From Amoebidium appalachense (lineage: Eukaryota > Ichthyosporea): DNA of 64,000 bases. Below are positions 41,251-57,584 of the stretch, piece by piece. The position numbers and the translations under genes were made by a program. The notes beneath the pieces were generated by a model that searched no databases, had not been told where the DNA came from, and was given only the letters and a program-made list of their open reading frames with translations. The first letter of the stretch is position 1, and each line of letters starts with the position of its first letter. Location of the stretch: contig CAVNZM010000009.1 of assembly GCA_963693365.1 (NCBI GenBank), positions 9,920,001-9,984,000 on the forward strand. Direction: 5' to 3'.

Positions 41251-41512
41251 CCCCCCCCCCCCCCCCCCCCTCCCCCCCCCCCTCCCCCCCCCTTCCCCCC
41301 CCCCCCCACCAACCCCGTCACTTCACCCCACCTCTCATCCATCGCTCTTGCCAAGTCTTTATGTGCTTGCATTGGGGCCTATGAGTAAGCAGTGTGTTAC
41401 TGTTTGCAACTAGCAACCACACAGCTAACGGCACGTGCAGGGACGAAAGCAGAAGCTTGTGCTCAAGCTCACACAACCCCCGCCCCCCCTCGCCCTAACA
41501 CCACACACACAC

Positions 41513-41620
<108 letters not shown>

Positions 41621-41624
41621 CACC

Positions 41625-45437
<3,813 letters not shown>

Positions 45438-45556
45438 TTCTACTGCCAAAGCCGGAATGCGATCTGCATCTTTAGACTCTACCATAATTTACCAAATCTA
45501 AACAACATCAAGTCACCCCTGTGTTTCTGTATGGAACATGCTAATGTAAGGCAACA

Positions 45557-45760
45557 ATGCAGATGTGGGAGGGGGGGGGGGAATCTGTAATAGCAGCTGA
45601 TATCAATGGTGGTGCTAGTGGGGAGAATAGTGGGGAAATTAACAGGACTGTGGCCGAAGTCATTAGGGCATTGGCACTTTTGGGGGCACAGTTGGAGGAG
45701 CTGGTGGGAGAGTTGAAGAGATTGGATGGGTGTTGGGGGGTAAGGGTAGGCCTGGAAATA
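45557..45760 (+). pseudogene. Displaced C-terminal tail of AP2 copy 4
   Basis: In a frame different from the main exon this stretch encodes GGASGENSGEINRTVAEV then LLGAQLEELVGELKRLDG. It matches the family tail (RTVAE..., AQLEELVGELKRL) of copies 2 and 3. The segment between 45437 and 45557 is degraded, so it is probably no longer translated with the AP2 part. Confidence 0.7.
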
Positions 45761-46046
45761 TTAGGATGGAGATCAGTGCAATGTAATGAGTTTGTGCCTG
45801 TAAACTCAAGCATGTCATGATTATCATAGATACGAGGATTCCAAGTTCTTACATATACGCTTTTGGGTTGGTGAGTTGTTATGTAATTGGGCACCTGAAG
45901 TTTATACAAATCGGTGTCACTCGTAACGGTGTTACATATGCATATTATATACATGAGCAAACATATCAGGAAGTGTTTGCCAATCGAGTGGGCTGGCATC
46001 GAGACGTATATATGGCTACAACGTAATCCCCCCCCCCCCCCCCCCC

Positions 46047-46280
46047 CTCTCCCTCCTCTCCTGGCGGTGCCACCAACAGCCACCTGGTCCAGCACACAAC
46101 AACCTAAATAACCTGTCCCATTGCAAAACAGCTTTCCTCCTCCTACCCCCCCCCCCCCCCCCTCTCCCTCCCTCTCCTGGCGGTGCCACCAACAGCCACC
46201 TGGTCCAGCACACAACAACCTAAATAACCTGTCCCATTGCAAAACAGCTTTCCTCCTCCTACCCCCCCCCCCCCCCCCCC
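46047..46280. repeat. 116-bp tandem repeat, two copies
   Basis: Units centred on ggcggtgccaccaacagcc start at about 46063 and 46179 and are nearly identical through gcaaaacagctttcctcctcctac and the following poly-C. They lie where copy 4's 3' flank meets orphan AP2-family exons on the other strand. Confidence 0.93.
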
Positions 46281-46387
46281 CTTCCCCACGCTCTCCCTCC
46301 CGCCTCATCCCCCCGGCCGCCTCGCCCTTTGTGTTCTCCCTGAAGCCCCCACTCCCCCCTCCCCCCCCTCCCCCTCCCCCCGCAATA

Positions 46388-46521
46388 CATGTGTATATGT
46401 TCAAGGGGTGCATGCGGCGCTGTGTGGTTGTGGCCACGGCAGTACGGTCCACTGGGCGCCTAAAAATAGCTCCGGCAGCCACACGGGTGTGTGCATGGGT
46501 GAAGGACCCACCGAAGAAACT
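46388..46521 (-). pseudogene. Orphan AP2-family exon 2
   Basis: Encodes the exon 2 core [20 protein letters not shown] on the minus strand, with the acceptor ctgcag kept. Its start is three bases shorter than relatives, and the conserved donor AG/GTGTGC is altered. No exon 3 or AP2 exon follows on this strand; it runs into the end of AP2 copy 4 from the opposite side. Confidence 0.75.
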
Positions 46522-46610
46522 CTGCAGAAAGAGAAACGTCAGACAGAAACACTATCAAGTGGTGGTCTTGTGGATGTGTGTGCCCGTATATTTTGGGGCA
46601 GGCAGGCAGG

Positions 46611-46662
<52 letters not shown>

Positions 46663-47114
46663 CTTTTCGTGATACCGGAAGCCTTGGGGAGGAGAGAGGG
46701 GGGGGGGGGGGGGGGGGGGGCGAGGGGTGGCCGCGGGGGGGGGGGGGGGGGGGGGGGGAGGTCAAAAGAAACAAGGGTGTCATGCAAAGATCATAGCAGA
46801 ATCCAAACTTGTGGATATGGCAGGAACATTAAAATAAAAAGGGTTGGTTGCGCGCATATGCTATATTGTGGCGCGTGCATGCGGCGATAATGTGTGGGTA
46901 CGTGTGCACACTTTAATCTAAGTTCAACGGTCTTGCGCTCCTTCACGAGCGCACACACTAGTGCTAGGCTTGGCGGGGGTTGGAGGAAAGGGGTGGGGTG
47001 GGGTGGGGGCCGGGGGGGGGGGACACTACGGACGGGTGCCAAATGTGTTACACCGTACGAAAAACACAAAAAAAACGGACGTGACAAGGCAGAGGTGTAT
47101 TTTTTATTTTATTT

Positions 47115-47150
<36 letters not shown>

Positions 47151-47174
47151 GGGCTGCTCCCAGTCTGCACTTAC

Positions 47175-47268
47175 CGTTGTTGCTGGGGACAGTTTTTTGT
47201 TCAGACGGGAAGGTAGCCCTCGGCAGAGCCAACCACCAGCCTGTGCCCACCGTACAGCCTACAGCCAT
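47175..47268 (-). pseudogene. Orphan AP2-family exon 1
   Basis: Begins with ATG (47268) and ends at a consensus donor ACG/GTAAGT. Seven bases longer than the 87-base exon 1 of copies 4 and 5, so its ATG frame (MAVGCTVGTGWWLALPRATF) differs from the family frame ([13 protein letters not shown]), which is visible in the next frame. Together with exon 2 at 46388-46521 it is the 5' half of a broken copy. Confidence 0.75.
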
Positions 47269-47278
47269 GGTGCCTGAC

Positions 47279-47326
<48 letters not shown>

Positions 47327-47564
47327 GTGTACGTGTGTGTGTGTGTGTGTGTTTGCATGTGTGCGCGTGTGTGCACATGTTTGCGGGCGTTCGTGCATGT
47401 TGGTGTGCTTTCGTGTATGTACCCATGTGTGTGTGCGTGTGAGTATGCTGGATGCAGGGGGACGTGGCTTCCGTTTGTATACTTTATTTTATTTATTTTT
47501 ATTTATTTTATCACTTTATTTTTACAGGTCTGTGTGTTTGGCAAATGTAGAGGGTTGATTCCGT

Positions 47565-47595
<31 letters not shown>

Positions 47596-47953
47596 TGGGG
47601 ATTGAGCACGTAAATAATGGGGTGGGATTGTGGTGGTGGTGGGGGGTTGCTTCCTAACATTATAAGGTGTTGTACCGTGAATTTATGGCAGTGCCATGTG
47701 AACGAAATTTTTCGGTGCGGTTTGCAGGGCACTATGGGTCTGTGTGTGTGTGGGCAGTTGGGGCACTGCTGGCCGTGTGTGTGGGGTGTGTGAGTGTGTG
47801 CATGTGTGGGTTTTCGCTTTGGGTGGTGCCGTGCCTTACTTTCTACGGGTGGTGGTGGTGTGGTTGTGTTTTTGCATTTTGAGGTGTGTTGGGGGGAATG
47901 TCGTGTTACGTGGGTGCCAAAGTTTAGAAAAGCAATTTTTTTTCTTTTTCTTT

Positions 47954-48012
<59 letters not shown>

Positions 48013-48211
48013 GGGGGGTTATATATTTGGTTCGGCACCTTCGACAATGTTTCCCATCGCCGTGATCCACTTAGACTTACTTACTATTATATAGAAATGC
48101 CCCTTCGAAACCAGCAAACAACGACATTTCCAAGAACCCTCATAATGATAACAAGAGCAAGAGTTGATACATTTTGCAAACGCACGGATCGCGGACACAC
48201 AGTAAAAATCA

Positions 48212-48231
48212 TCAGTTTTATTATTATTACT

Positions 48232-48284
<53 letters not shown>

Positions 48285-48300
48285 GGATTATTATTATTAG
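48212..48300. repeat. (TTA)n microsatellite
   Basis: An ATT/ATC trinucleotide array in the 3' flank of AP2 copy 3, next to the block shared with copy 2's 3' flank. Upstream lies a poly-T/poly-G junction (47937-48018). Confidence 0.93.
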
Positions 48301-48371
48301 CCAGTCGCACTCAAATAAAACTCGGTCTCCTAACCTATGTAGATACACCATAATACAACACAATTGCAAAC

Positions 48372-50310
48372 CTACCCCTTTAAGTTACCCCCCAAAAACA
48401 CATCCAGTCTCTTCAACTCTCCCACCAGCTCCTTCAAATGTGCACCCACATGTGCCAACGTCTTCTACAATTCGGCCACTGTCCGGCTACCCTCACCACC
48501 ACACCCCACACTAGCACTAGCACTGGAATCAGATACAGTTGGAAACTTATTATTTTCGCATATGCAGTCTCTTTTAACCTCTGAGGAACCGTTTTCAATT
48601 CGGAATTTGGAACGTGGATCTATGTTGGTCGTTGACATGGTTGTGGTATCTAAATTTGTGGGCTGCATTTCGATTCCTGGGGTAGAAATGGTGGATATTG
48701 TGGTGGAGGAGTGTTCTTGCATGGGCGGCCTTTCTTTTTGGGCGCATTTTCTACAACCACCAGCTCTATTTTTTTCACAGGTGCTATTGTGGGTGGACTA
48801 ATAAGTTTACAGCCATATCTTGTTGGGCATAAGTTTGTTGGGGGCAGAGGGCCCCGTGGTTCGTCCAGCTGTGCCCATTGGTTCAGCACAAACCGGTCAT
48901 ATGCTTCTACTGCCTCAAGTTTGGTCGCATAGTTCCCCAGATGTGTAGGAATAACAAAACCATTCTTTTGAGCAGGGGCATTGGCTGTTTTGGCAATTGA
49001 TGATATTCTGGCCTTCTGGACGGACCATGGCCTTGAAACTCCCTCCCAAAGTCTGTACACCCCTATGCACCCACCTCTGCGTGCCTGGCTTTCCGTGAGA
49101 TAATCACTTTCTTTGTAGAAATTAATCCTTCTAATCTTGTCCACCTTTGGCAATTTGGAGGCTCTCACAGCCACATCCACAGCACATGCCGCTTCAACGT
49201 CAGTCGGAAAACAACCAACGTAGCTTTGTGTGCCGGATTCATCCGTAAATCGTGCTATGCCATTTTCTTCCGGATCCAATGGCTCTGCCACACGTGGTAA
49301 CGCCCCGAAACAAGGAGGCATATTCTCTCTCGACCTTTTCCCTCCACCGTCTTGCCACCCTCTCCGTCTCCTCGGCCGTGGGCACAAATTGCTCCAACAA
49401 GCCCCGGCCGACATTGGTCCTTGCCAGGTATTTCTCATCCAGCACTTTGCATTGCACGAGGTAGCGGATGGCTGTGTCGGTGTGCCGCGCAGCAGAAACC
49501 TCACAGTCGAATAAGCCGACGTGGAACTGGATAGAAGTAACGGTCGACATCCAAATCGAATCTCGTTTAAACCAATAAACACCCCTAAATCTGGACCTCT
49601 TGTCTGTGCTCTGAGGGTGTGTGGCCACTGACCTGGTGGGCTGCAGCTGCCGTGTGGGCAGTGGACTCACGGCAGCCACAGGGTTGGCCTGCAGCCACAC
49701 CGTCAAGGGTGTGTTTTTTTTTTTTTTTTTTTTTTTTTTGTTTGTGTGTGTGTGTGGGTGTGTAGGGTGTGCGCGCGCTAAGATTTGCGTAAGCACTTTT
49801 GTATACGTGTGTGTCCTCGCGTGTGCCGGTGCTTGAGTTCGCGAGTGTCTGCGTGTGTGTCTGTTTCTCTCTCTCTCTCTCCCCCTCCCTCCCTCTCCCC
49901 CTCCCCCCCTCCCCCCCTCCCCCCCCCCCCCCCCCCCTCCCCCCTCCCCCCCTCCCCCCTCTCTCTCTCTCTTATATGTGTGTGTGTGTGAAGGTGCGTG
50001 TGTGCGCGCGCGTGTGTGCGTGCATGCGTGCGTGTGTGCGTGCGTTCACGTGCGTGTGTGTGTCCATGTTTGTGTTTGTGTGTGAGGGCGCATGTGTGCA
50101 TGGGTGTAAATGTGTGTGTGTACCTTTGCGCATCTATTAAGTGTTCTGTCTGTGTACGCATGGCCTTTTTTTTACAATTCTTTGCGGGTGGTACATGTGT
50201 TTTTGTGTCAGTGCACGTAATTGTCTAAGTGTGTGTAAACTGTGTATTTGCGTGTGTGGTGGTGAGTGTGTGCATGGGTTTGATGGAAGCCGGGGGGCCG
50301 GGGAGGCGCC

Positions 50311-50353
<43 letters not shown>

Positions 50354-50984
50354 TGGGCAGGCATACCCTGATGGAGGTTCGGTGGACACAAGCGGAGGAG
50401 GAGAGATTGAAGATTAACCAAATGCTGGCAGACGTTTAAATAGGCAATCTGGTAGAAAAAGTGTAAAAAAAATCAGAACAAGCACGTGTGGGTTTAAAGC
50501 ATTTTTAATGCTCCGTGCTTGTAGAGGTGCAGGTGAGTATTGCTTGTGATGCACGGTGCACCTGTGTGCTATGTATGTTTTGACACACTACCTTGTGTAG
50601 CTTTTAGATGTCTTCATTTCTTGTTGTTGGAGACGTGTCCCAACAACCGTTCGTATCATTTTTTAACAATATAAGTGTGTGCAAGCCCAGTTCGCAAGTG
50701 TGCGTACATGCACACAATAGCGAATTTGTGTGCAGGGAGTACCCAGATTAAGATGATGTTCTGTATCTGTGCGCAAGCGAACACGTGATGGGAGTCACCG
50801 TGTGGCCTGAGTGTGCAAGCATGAGGATTGTAACATGAGCAAGCACACCTGTTAGTGTGTTCCAGGAGTGCATGTGGCGCTGTGTGGTTGTGGCCACGGC
50901 AGTACGGTCCACTGGGCGCCTAAAAATAGCTCCGGCAGCCACACGGGTGTGTGCATGGGTGAAGGACCTACCGAAGAAACAGGC
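48372..50984 (-). pseudogene. AP2-family copy 3: exons 2-4, frame-disrupted, exon 1 missing
   Basis: Exon 2 (50984-50849) is 136 nt with intact ctgcag acceptor and AG/GTGTGC donor. Exon 3 (50448-50367) is 82 nt, 13 bases shorter than in copy 5, out of phase, and has an in-frame TAA. The AP2 exon starts at 49688; a one-base insertion near 49258 (TGGCATAGCACG versus TGGCAAGCACG) breaks repeat two, and a missing C near 48703 shifts the linker before STISTPGIEMQ. A TAG near 48465 interrupts the tail ahead of LKELVGELKRL, which runs to 48372. With at least four disablements this is very probably a pseudogene, although the AP2 segments remain close to copy 2 in sequence. Confidence 0.8.
49770..50236. 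repeat. Segmental duplication, copy B (other copy 38926-39396)
   Basis: Matches the region upstream of AP2 copy 2 almost base for base apart from repeat-length changes. In this locus it sits between the AP2 exon and exon 3, i.e. inside the ancestral last intron, so copy 2 seems to derive from a piece broken inside that intron. Confidence 0.92.
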
Positions 50985-51058
50985 CTGCAGAAGAGGAATG
51001 TGAGGCAGTTACACTTCCGAGTCGTAATCTGATGGATGTGTGTCAGTAGGTTTTTTTT

Positions 51059-51197
51059 TCACACCCCCCTAAATCTCGACGTATGCTTTGAGCTCTGAGG
51101 GTGTGTGGCCACTGACCTGGTGGGCTGCAGCAGCCGTGCGGGCAGTGAACTCACGGCAGCCACAGGGTTGGCCTGCAGCCACACCGTCAGCACAACA

Positions 51198-51264
<67 letters not shown>

Positions 51265-51578
51265 CGCGCGCGCGCGCGTGCGTGTGTGCGTGCGTGTGTA
51301 TGTCTGCTGCGTACAAAAGGGTAGGTGCCCAAGCGTGTGCTTGTATGTGTGTGAGCGTGAGCCTGCACATGCGCACGTGTACACCCCTGTGTATATACAT
51401 GCCAACTACAGCATCTGTGTGGGAAATGTGCGCGCGCATGCACGTATCTGTGTGTGGGTGCGTGCGCGGCGCACACGCGCACGTAGGTGTGTGTGTGTGT
51501 ATGTGAGTGTGTGTTCATGCGCGGGTATCTCTGTTGTGCGTGCTCGTGGAGAACAAGTGCTTGTGAATGTTTTGGCGC

Positions 51579-51660
<82 letters not shown>

Positions 51661-53507
51661 ATGTGTGTATGCGTGTACGTGCAAGCATGCTTGTTTTTTG
51701 TGCGTGGCCGTGGAGAACAAGTGCTTGTGCATGTTTCTTGTGTCTGTGTGTGTGTGTGGTGTGTGTGTGTGTGGGCTAGTGCGTGCTTTCCCTGTGTGCG
51801 TGTGTGTATGCATATGCGTGTGCACGCTTGTGTGTGTGGGGGGGTTCGGTCGGGCTGGGAGAAGGGCAGTGGGGAGAGAGGGGGGGGGGGGGGGGGGGGG
51901 GGGGGATCCCCATAATAGAATGCGCATGTGTGCTGGTATGTCTGGTGCATGCATGGTGGCACTATCAGATGGACATTCCACAAGTCTGTAAGCATGATGC
52001 ATGACACCTTCGACACTAAAAGAGTAGCTTAAGGTGCGCCCAAGGTGGTGGAAACATGCCAACTGTGCAACAGAAGTCAACCATGTGTAAAATCTCGGTT
52101 TCATCCGTACAGAGAAATTCTAATTGCAGGAGGTGCGAGTAGGTGTTAGAAAATCTATAGCCAACACAAATCTGTTGTCCGTAGCCTAGAAAAGAAATAG
52201 GGGTGTCAGTGAGTTGGGGCCGGGTGGGGCTAGTGTGTGTTTGGGTGTTTTTCAGTGAGCTGGGGCCGGGTGGGACCGGGTGTGTTTGTCAATGAGTTGG
52301 GGCCGGGTGGGACTGGGTGAGTGTGTGAGTGTGTCTGTATGTGTGTGTGGGAGGGGGGGGGGGGGGGGGGGGGGGCACTCTGCAGGCATACCCTGATGAC
52401 AGCCGTGGAGATTTGGTGGGCAACAGCAAAGAAGGATGCTGATTGGATGATGGAGAAAGACGCTCGCAAACAACTGGCCAGGCAATCTGGAAGAAAGGGG
52501 GTAAGGCCAAGTCATAACCAATATCTGTGTGTTTAAAACATTTCATATTTCGGGGGTCTCTGGCAATCTTCCGCTCCATAACAGACTCTGCCTGTGGAGG
52601 TGACGTGCCCTTCCATGTGATATGCACGCTTTGTATCCTGCATCCATATCGTAGGTGCCTGTTTGATTCCTTGTTTCCTTGCACGGCCACACAAATGGCC
52701 GTGCACTTTGGTGTGTGTAAACCTTTGTGCAAAAAAACCGCATGTGGGTTGGTAGGCATCGGCATGCCTATCAACCTGTGCTTCTGTTTGTTTTCTGTTT
52801 GCGCGTGTGCATTATCAACGGAGCGTGAGGAGCAAGTGTCTGCATGTGTGTGTGCACATGTGTGCGCATGAACATAGAGCACACCTGTGTGTATGTTCAA
52901 GGAGTGCATGTGGCGCTGTGTGGTTGTGGCCACGGCAGTACGGTCCTCTGGGCGCCTAAAAATAGCTCCGGCAGCCACACGGGTGTGTGCATGGGTGAAG
53001 GACCCACCGAAGAAGCATGCCTGCAGACAGAGAAAGGTTAGAATTAGGGAGTAGCTTTCCCCTAATTGTGACCTGTTGTGTGTGTGGGCCCGGTGTGTAT
53101 GTGTGTGTGTGTGTGTGTGTTTGGGGGGGAGGGGGGAGGGGGGGGAGAAGGGGGGGAGGTGAACAGAATCCCAGGGAGCCGGAAAAAATTGCAGATTCCG
53201 AACTTATGCACATAGCAGGGCCTTTGACGACAGAGTGAGTGCAGTAAGTGCATGTGTGATCATGTACGCAAATAAGTTTATAAATGCACGAGCACATTCT
53301 TACTTAATCTCCATCTTGCAGTTTCCTGTAAGTGTGCTAAGTGGTAAGGGGCTATGCACGGTGATTTTTATTATTACTAATTAGGGGGGGGGGGGGGGGG
53401 GGGGGGGGGGAGGGCTGCACCCTTGCTGCTGTGGGCAGTGTTGTGTTCAGACGGGAAGGCAGCCCCCGGCAGAGCCACCCACCAGCCTGTGCCCACCATC
53501 CAGCCAT
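51059..53507 (-). CDS. AP2-family copy 5: intact exons 1-3, AP2 exon truncated after first FRGV
   Basis: Exons: 53507-53421 ([20 protein letters not shown]..., 29 residues), 53020-52885 ([21 protein letters not shown]), 52486-52392 ([19 protein letters not shown]), 51172-51059 ([20 protein letters not shown] ... RFRGV, stop TGA). Phases 0, 1, 0 join exactly, and splice sites are good (AGG/GTGCAG, ctgcag, AG/GTGTGC, ttccag, AGG/GTATGC, ctgcag), giving 143 residues. The AP2 exon ends just as the first AP2 repeat begins, next to an A-run on the minus strand (51050-51058) and unrelated sequence. The product would lack any complete AP2 domain. It is either a 3'-truncated pseudogene or a short derivative keeping only the N-terminal module. 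It is the best evidence for the exon 1-3 structure of the family. Confidence 0.7.
51201..51286. repeat. (GT)n-(GC)n array beside AP2 copy 5 exon 4
   Basis: About 27 GT units pass into a CGCG run and CGTG, only 17 bases from the conserved gctgacggtgtgg element. This mirrors the array beside copy 2. Confidence 0.94.
51583..51655. repeat. (GC)n-(GT)n array
   Basis: A short alternating GC block passes into about 30 GT units. Flanking sequence tggagaacaagtgcttgtg occurs twice, at about 51547 and 51711, so this is a larger tandem duplication about 165 bases in period. Confidence 0.88.
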
Positions 53508-53511
53508 GGTG

Positions 53512-53640
<129 letters not shown>

Positions 53641-53999
53641 GTTGTGCGTGTGCGCGCACACGTGAGTGGGTGTTTGCATACATACGTGTGTGGGTTGTGT
53701 GTGTGCATGCGCCTGTGCATGCTTGTGTGCATTCGTGCATGTGTGTGGGCCCTGGTATGTGGGTGTGTGCGTGTGGGCAGGGGGAAGAAGGGGGGAGAGA
53801 GGGGGGTGACGTGGCTGTCTTTGCAAGCGTGCAGGGCCTTGACATTGTGCATGACCGTGTGTGTGGTGGGCTTAGAATGGGCTAAATTCAGGAGAGGTGG
53901 TTGGGGAAAGGGGGGGGAGGGGGGAAGTTGTGTGAGCTTGTGCACATGCATCTGTGGTGGTGCACACCTGTGCTTTGACGTGTATGTATGCAAGACAGG

Positions 54000-54345
54000 G
54001 CACTTGCAAGAGAACACGTGTCCCTAACATGTCCGTAGCAAGTGTTTTGTGACTCTCATTATTAAGGGTAGCTGTCTCTGTGCCATTCCTGCCTTCGCCC
54101 TGAATAAGATCCCCCCTCCCTCCCCCCCCCCCCCCCCCCAAACCCCCTCCCCCTTGTGTGCTTACCTTACAAGGCAGGTGCAGTAAGGTGAGTGCACAAA
54201 GAGGGGGGAGGTGGGGGGGCGGGAGAGGGGGGAGGGGGACAGTTATTCAGGGTGGAGGGTAGAAACGGCACAGAGGCAGCTAGTCTTAGAAAAAGAGAGT
54301 CATAACACACATGTCGGCAGATTGCGTATTGTTACACGTCCATAT
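54000..54345. repeat. Imperfect inverted duplication, arms about 110 bp
   Basis: The minus strand of about 54000-54112 (ttattcagggcgaagg, ggcacagagacagcta, gagagtcac) matches the plus strand of about 54240-54345 (ttattcagggtggagg, ggcacagaggcagcta, gagagtcat). The spacer has the near-palindrome cttaccttacaaggcaggtgc ... aaggtgagtgcac. It resembles a fold-back element or duplicated arms of a decayed mobile element. Confidence 0.75.
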
Positions 54346-55336
54346 ATTTGCACGGGAGGACTTTGCTTTTGGGCATTCAATCATGGTCTTCTGCCAAAGG
54401 GAAGAAGGGAGGGCAATGAGGAGATGTGAAGGGGGAAGGAGGAGAAGAGTCTGTGGGTTGGGGGGGAAGGGGGGGGTGGGGGGGGGGGAGGGGAGGGAAG
54501 GGGCGCGCGCACAGACATACTGTGACAGGTACATCGTTACCACAACTTGGAACACCTGCCTGCTCTTGCAGGTACACAAACACACCAGACACGCAGAAGC
54601 AAGAAGTGCACAGACAGCGTACCCGCCAGACGCTCTTGCACAAACAACACACACATGCACGCACACACACGCACACACGCACACACGCGCGCACACACAC
54701 CAACACACACAAACACAAACACAACCGCACAGAGGAACTCTCTTACAGAAAAACGTTGCACACGAGCACGCATGACCTTACGAGTTTACAATAAAACACG
54801 CACGCACGCATACCCCAACAAACATACCTGGTCACTCCAAGAGGCGGGCAGTTGCTGCACCCACAAAATCGGTGATGAGCCGAATTAAGGTTCGAGAGTT
54901 GGGTGTATAAAAAGGGCTTTAGGAAACGGCATAGAAAAACGTGCAACGTTGTGGTAAGGGGAGTGGGTAGGTAGGGTGATTCAGGGAGGGGGGGAAGGGG
55001 GATGAAAGGAGACTATACAAGACTGAGGAATGTGTGTGCAGGTGTGTGCGTGTCAAAAAGCGGACAGCCAGCCACTCAACGTGCACAAAAAAATCTTCCC
55101 TTCAGCAGGGTATAAAAAACATCTCTTTTTCATTTGTTTTTTTTTCCCCACGACCGCAAAAGCGTTTTGACATTGGGGGGGTTTATGCACTTTGTATTGC
55201 TGCGGACATCGTCATGGGGGGATTTACACTGTTGGTCGTCACATTGAGTATTTATATGATTTTCACACAGTGTTCAGGTATCTCAGTATGCACTTGTTAC
55301 TGGATAACTCGTGAAGTTTTTATTGTCTTTCAGTAT

Positions 55337-55430
55337 GCCGTGCATACTTGCATCTCTTTCCGTTGAATAAATCCAGTCAAAAGAAAAAGATTTACACACT
55401 TTTTATTGCGTGGACACTGCCGGGGGCCCA
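55337..55430. repeat. Retroposon-like 3' end (copy 2) followed by 40-bp dispersed repeat
   Basis: 55337-55390 matches 31082-31131 including AATAAA and the A-run. Directly after the A-run, 55391-55430 (tttacacactttttattgcg ...) matches 17948-17987 with two differences. A weaker third version is at 55181-55220. Different neighbours in each place suggest independently inserted short pieces. Confidence 0.75.
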
Positions 55431-56344
55431 CGCAGTGTGCCACACTCGGTCTTTGCTAGGGTGGTCGGTATTCTACGTCACATGGCTAACCAGCGAGAGA
55501 AGGAAAGTGTGCGTCCTCGCACTTGAGGCTAAGGCATGGCTGTATAGTGTGGGTGCGTGCAGCAAGTTGACGCAAGGGTGTGGAGAGCGGGCGTTAGGTG
55601 TATTTGCTAGGGGCTGGGTAAACCTCCAAACGATACCCCTGACCGCACGTAGGTTTCTTTTTTTTGTGGGAGGGATGGTTGAGGAGGGGGGGGGGGGGGG
55701 GGGGGGGGGGCGGGTCCAAGAGAAGGAGTGTGGGGTGGATTACCGCAAACAAGCAAACAACAACATGAAGAAATGGTTGCAGTTTGCTTTATTCACCGTG
55801 GCAAGATACATATGTTCTTGGAGTCTGGTGTCCCTGGAAAGACCACAAACGTAACCCCGAACCCTCTGCAGTGTGTGGGCCAAGGCCGGGCAGACCGTGA
55901 CCGTGACCGTGCCCCTCTCATTGGTCAACAAGAAATTCATAGTGGTGGTGAGGATCCATGGGGATGTGCTGTGGAACACTCAGGGCCGTGATATGGGCTA
56001 CATGAGGTAAGAACCCCCACCCCTCCTCCCCCCCCCCCCCCCCCCCCCCCCCTCCCTCCCGAGTCCCTCCAAAAAAAAAAAAAGAAAGTATAAAAAAAAA
56101 GAAAAGAAAGAAAGAAAGGAAGGAAGGGAACGAAAAAGAAGAGGAAACGAAAAGGAAAAGGAAAAGAAAAGAAATACGATGAGAACTGAGCAAAGAAAAC
56201 AAAGAAAAGAAGGAGAACAAAAAAAATAACTCGGAAGTAAACCAGGAAAAAAACAAAAAAAAAAACAAACATTTTTCTCTTCGGAACGTGCTGGTGATCG
56301 AACACACACATATACGCATGTGTGTGTGTGTCACACACACGCGC

Positions 56345-56394
<50 letters not shown>

Positions 56395-56651
56395 ATACAT
56401 ACTGTGAAATGTGCAAACACCTGAATGCGCCCACACGCACACGCACAAACACACAGTCATAAATCTAAAAACACATTCACCCGTACACGTGCAAACCCAC
56501 ACAAACGTTCACACGCAGTCTCGTGCGCCACTACCCCATCACTAGCGGCACCGTCAGTGCACCCTCCGCCTTTGGGGGGTTTGTCTACATAGGCGTCCCC
56601 CCCGGTGCAACTATTGGCCATGTGACTGTCGGGGTGAAGAATGCCTACACG

Positions 56652-57110
56652 GCACTGCAATATGAGGCTAGAAAGACTACTGGTTCCCAGTGGAATACCG
56701 CTCTGTACGTACTTGTGTGCATTTTTGCCCGTCCCCTCTGGCCCCCGATAGTTTTTCTCTTTTAGTTGTTCTTTTTTTTTTCTTCCAAGTCTTCTTTTCT
56801 CTCTCTCTCTTTCTCTTTCTTTGTGGTTTTTTTTTTTTTGTTTTTTGTGGGGGGGGGGGGGGGGGGGGGGGGGGGGGAGAGCACTGCAGTATGAGCAGGA
56901 AAGACTACTGCCTCGAGCTCCCGGTGGACTACCACTCTGTACTACTTGTGTTTTGCTCTCCCTCCCTCTCCATCTTCCCCATCCCCCATCCCCCCTCCTC
57001 CTCTCTTCCCCCCCTCCCCTCCCTCCCCCCCCCTTTTTCCCCTCCCCGGACAGCTTTTCTTCTTTAGTTTTCTTTCCAAGTTTTTTGCCTTTGTCCTTTC
57101 TTTCTTTCTT
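56652..57110. repeat. Diverged local tandem duplication within the M60-like gene
   Basis: The end of the second exon plus its intron start (56652-56880) recurs at 56881-57110: gcactgca(a/g)tatgag, ggaaagactactg, ccgctctgtac versus ccactctgtac, then similar C/T-rich and poly-T/poly-G segments. The second copy has no open frame of the same type, so it is a decayed copy. Confidence 0.8.
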
Positions 57111-57118
57111 TTTTTTTT

Positions 57119-57149
<31 letters not shown>

Positions 57150-57361
57150 GGGGAGAGAGAGGGGGGGGGGTACTGTGACCAAAGCGCGTACCAACTATTT
57201 GTTAGTGCTTAAATACAACACTATTGTATACACGTTCCTCTTTTATAGTAAAGAGTTGCCAGAATTGCCGCCCCCATCAATCTACCATACACAAACTTTT
57301 AAGAGCATGCTTTTGATTAATTTTGCTCTTACGTAAAAAACATAACTGACCTCCACATATG

Positions 57362-57584
<223 letters not shown>

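Noticed and set aside
50920-50935. MEF2-like CTAAAAATAG site in the conserved 136-bp block
   Set aside because: The block is better explained as coding exon 2, where the same bases encode part of AGAIFRRP; regulatory use is not needed to explain conservation.
52321-52536. Plus-strand peptide resembling the start of a Myb/SANT repeat ([23 protein letters not shown] at 50.4 kb)
   Set aside because: I first considered this an exon family on the opposite strand. The minus-strand reading has correct acceptor, donor and phase for AP2-family exon 3, so the Myb-like look is probably chance.
50748-52978. Separate small genes starting [10 protein letters not shown] on the minus strand
   Set aside because: These are exon 2 of the AP2 family; the apparent ATG lies inside the exon, and the real acceptor ctgcag lies upstream.
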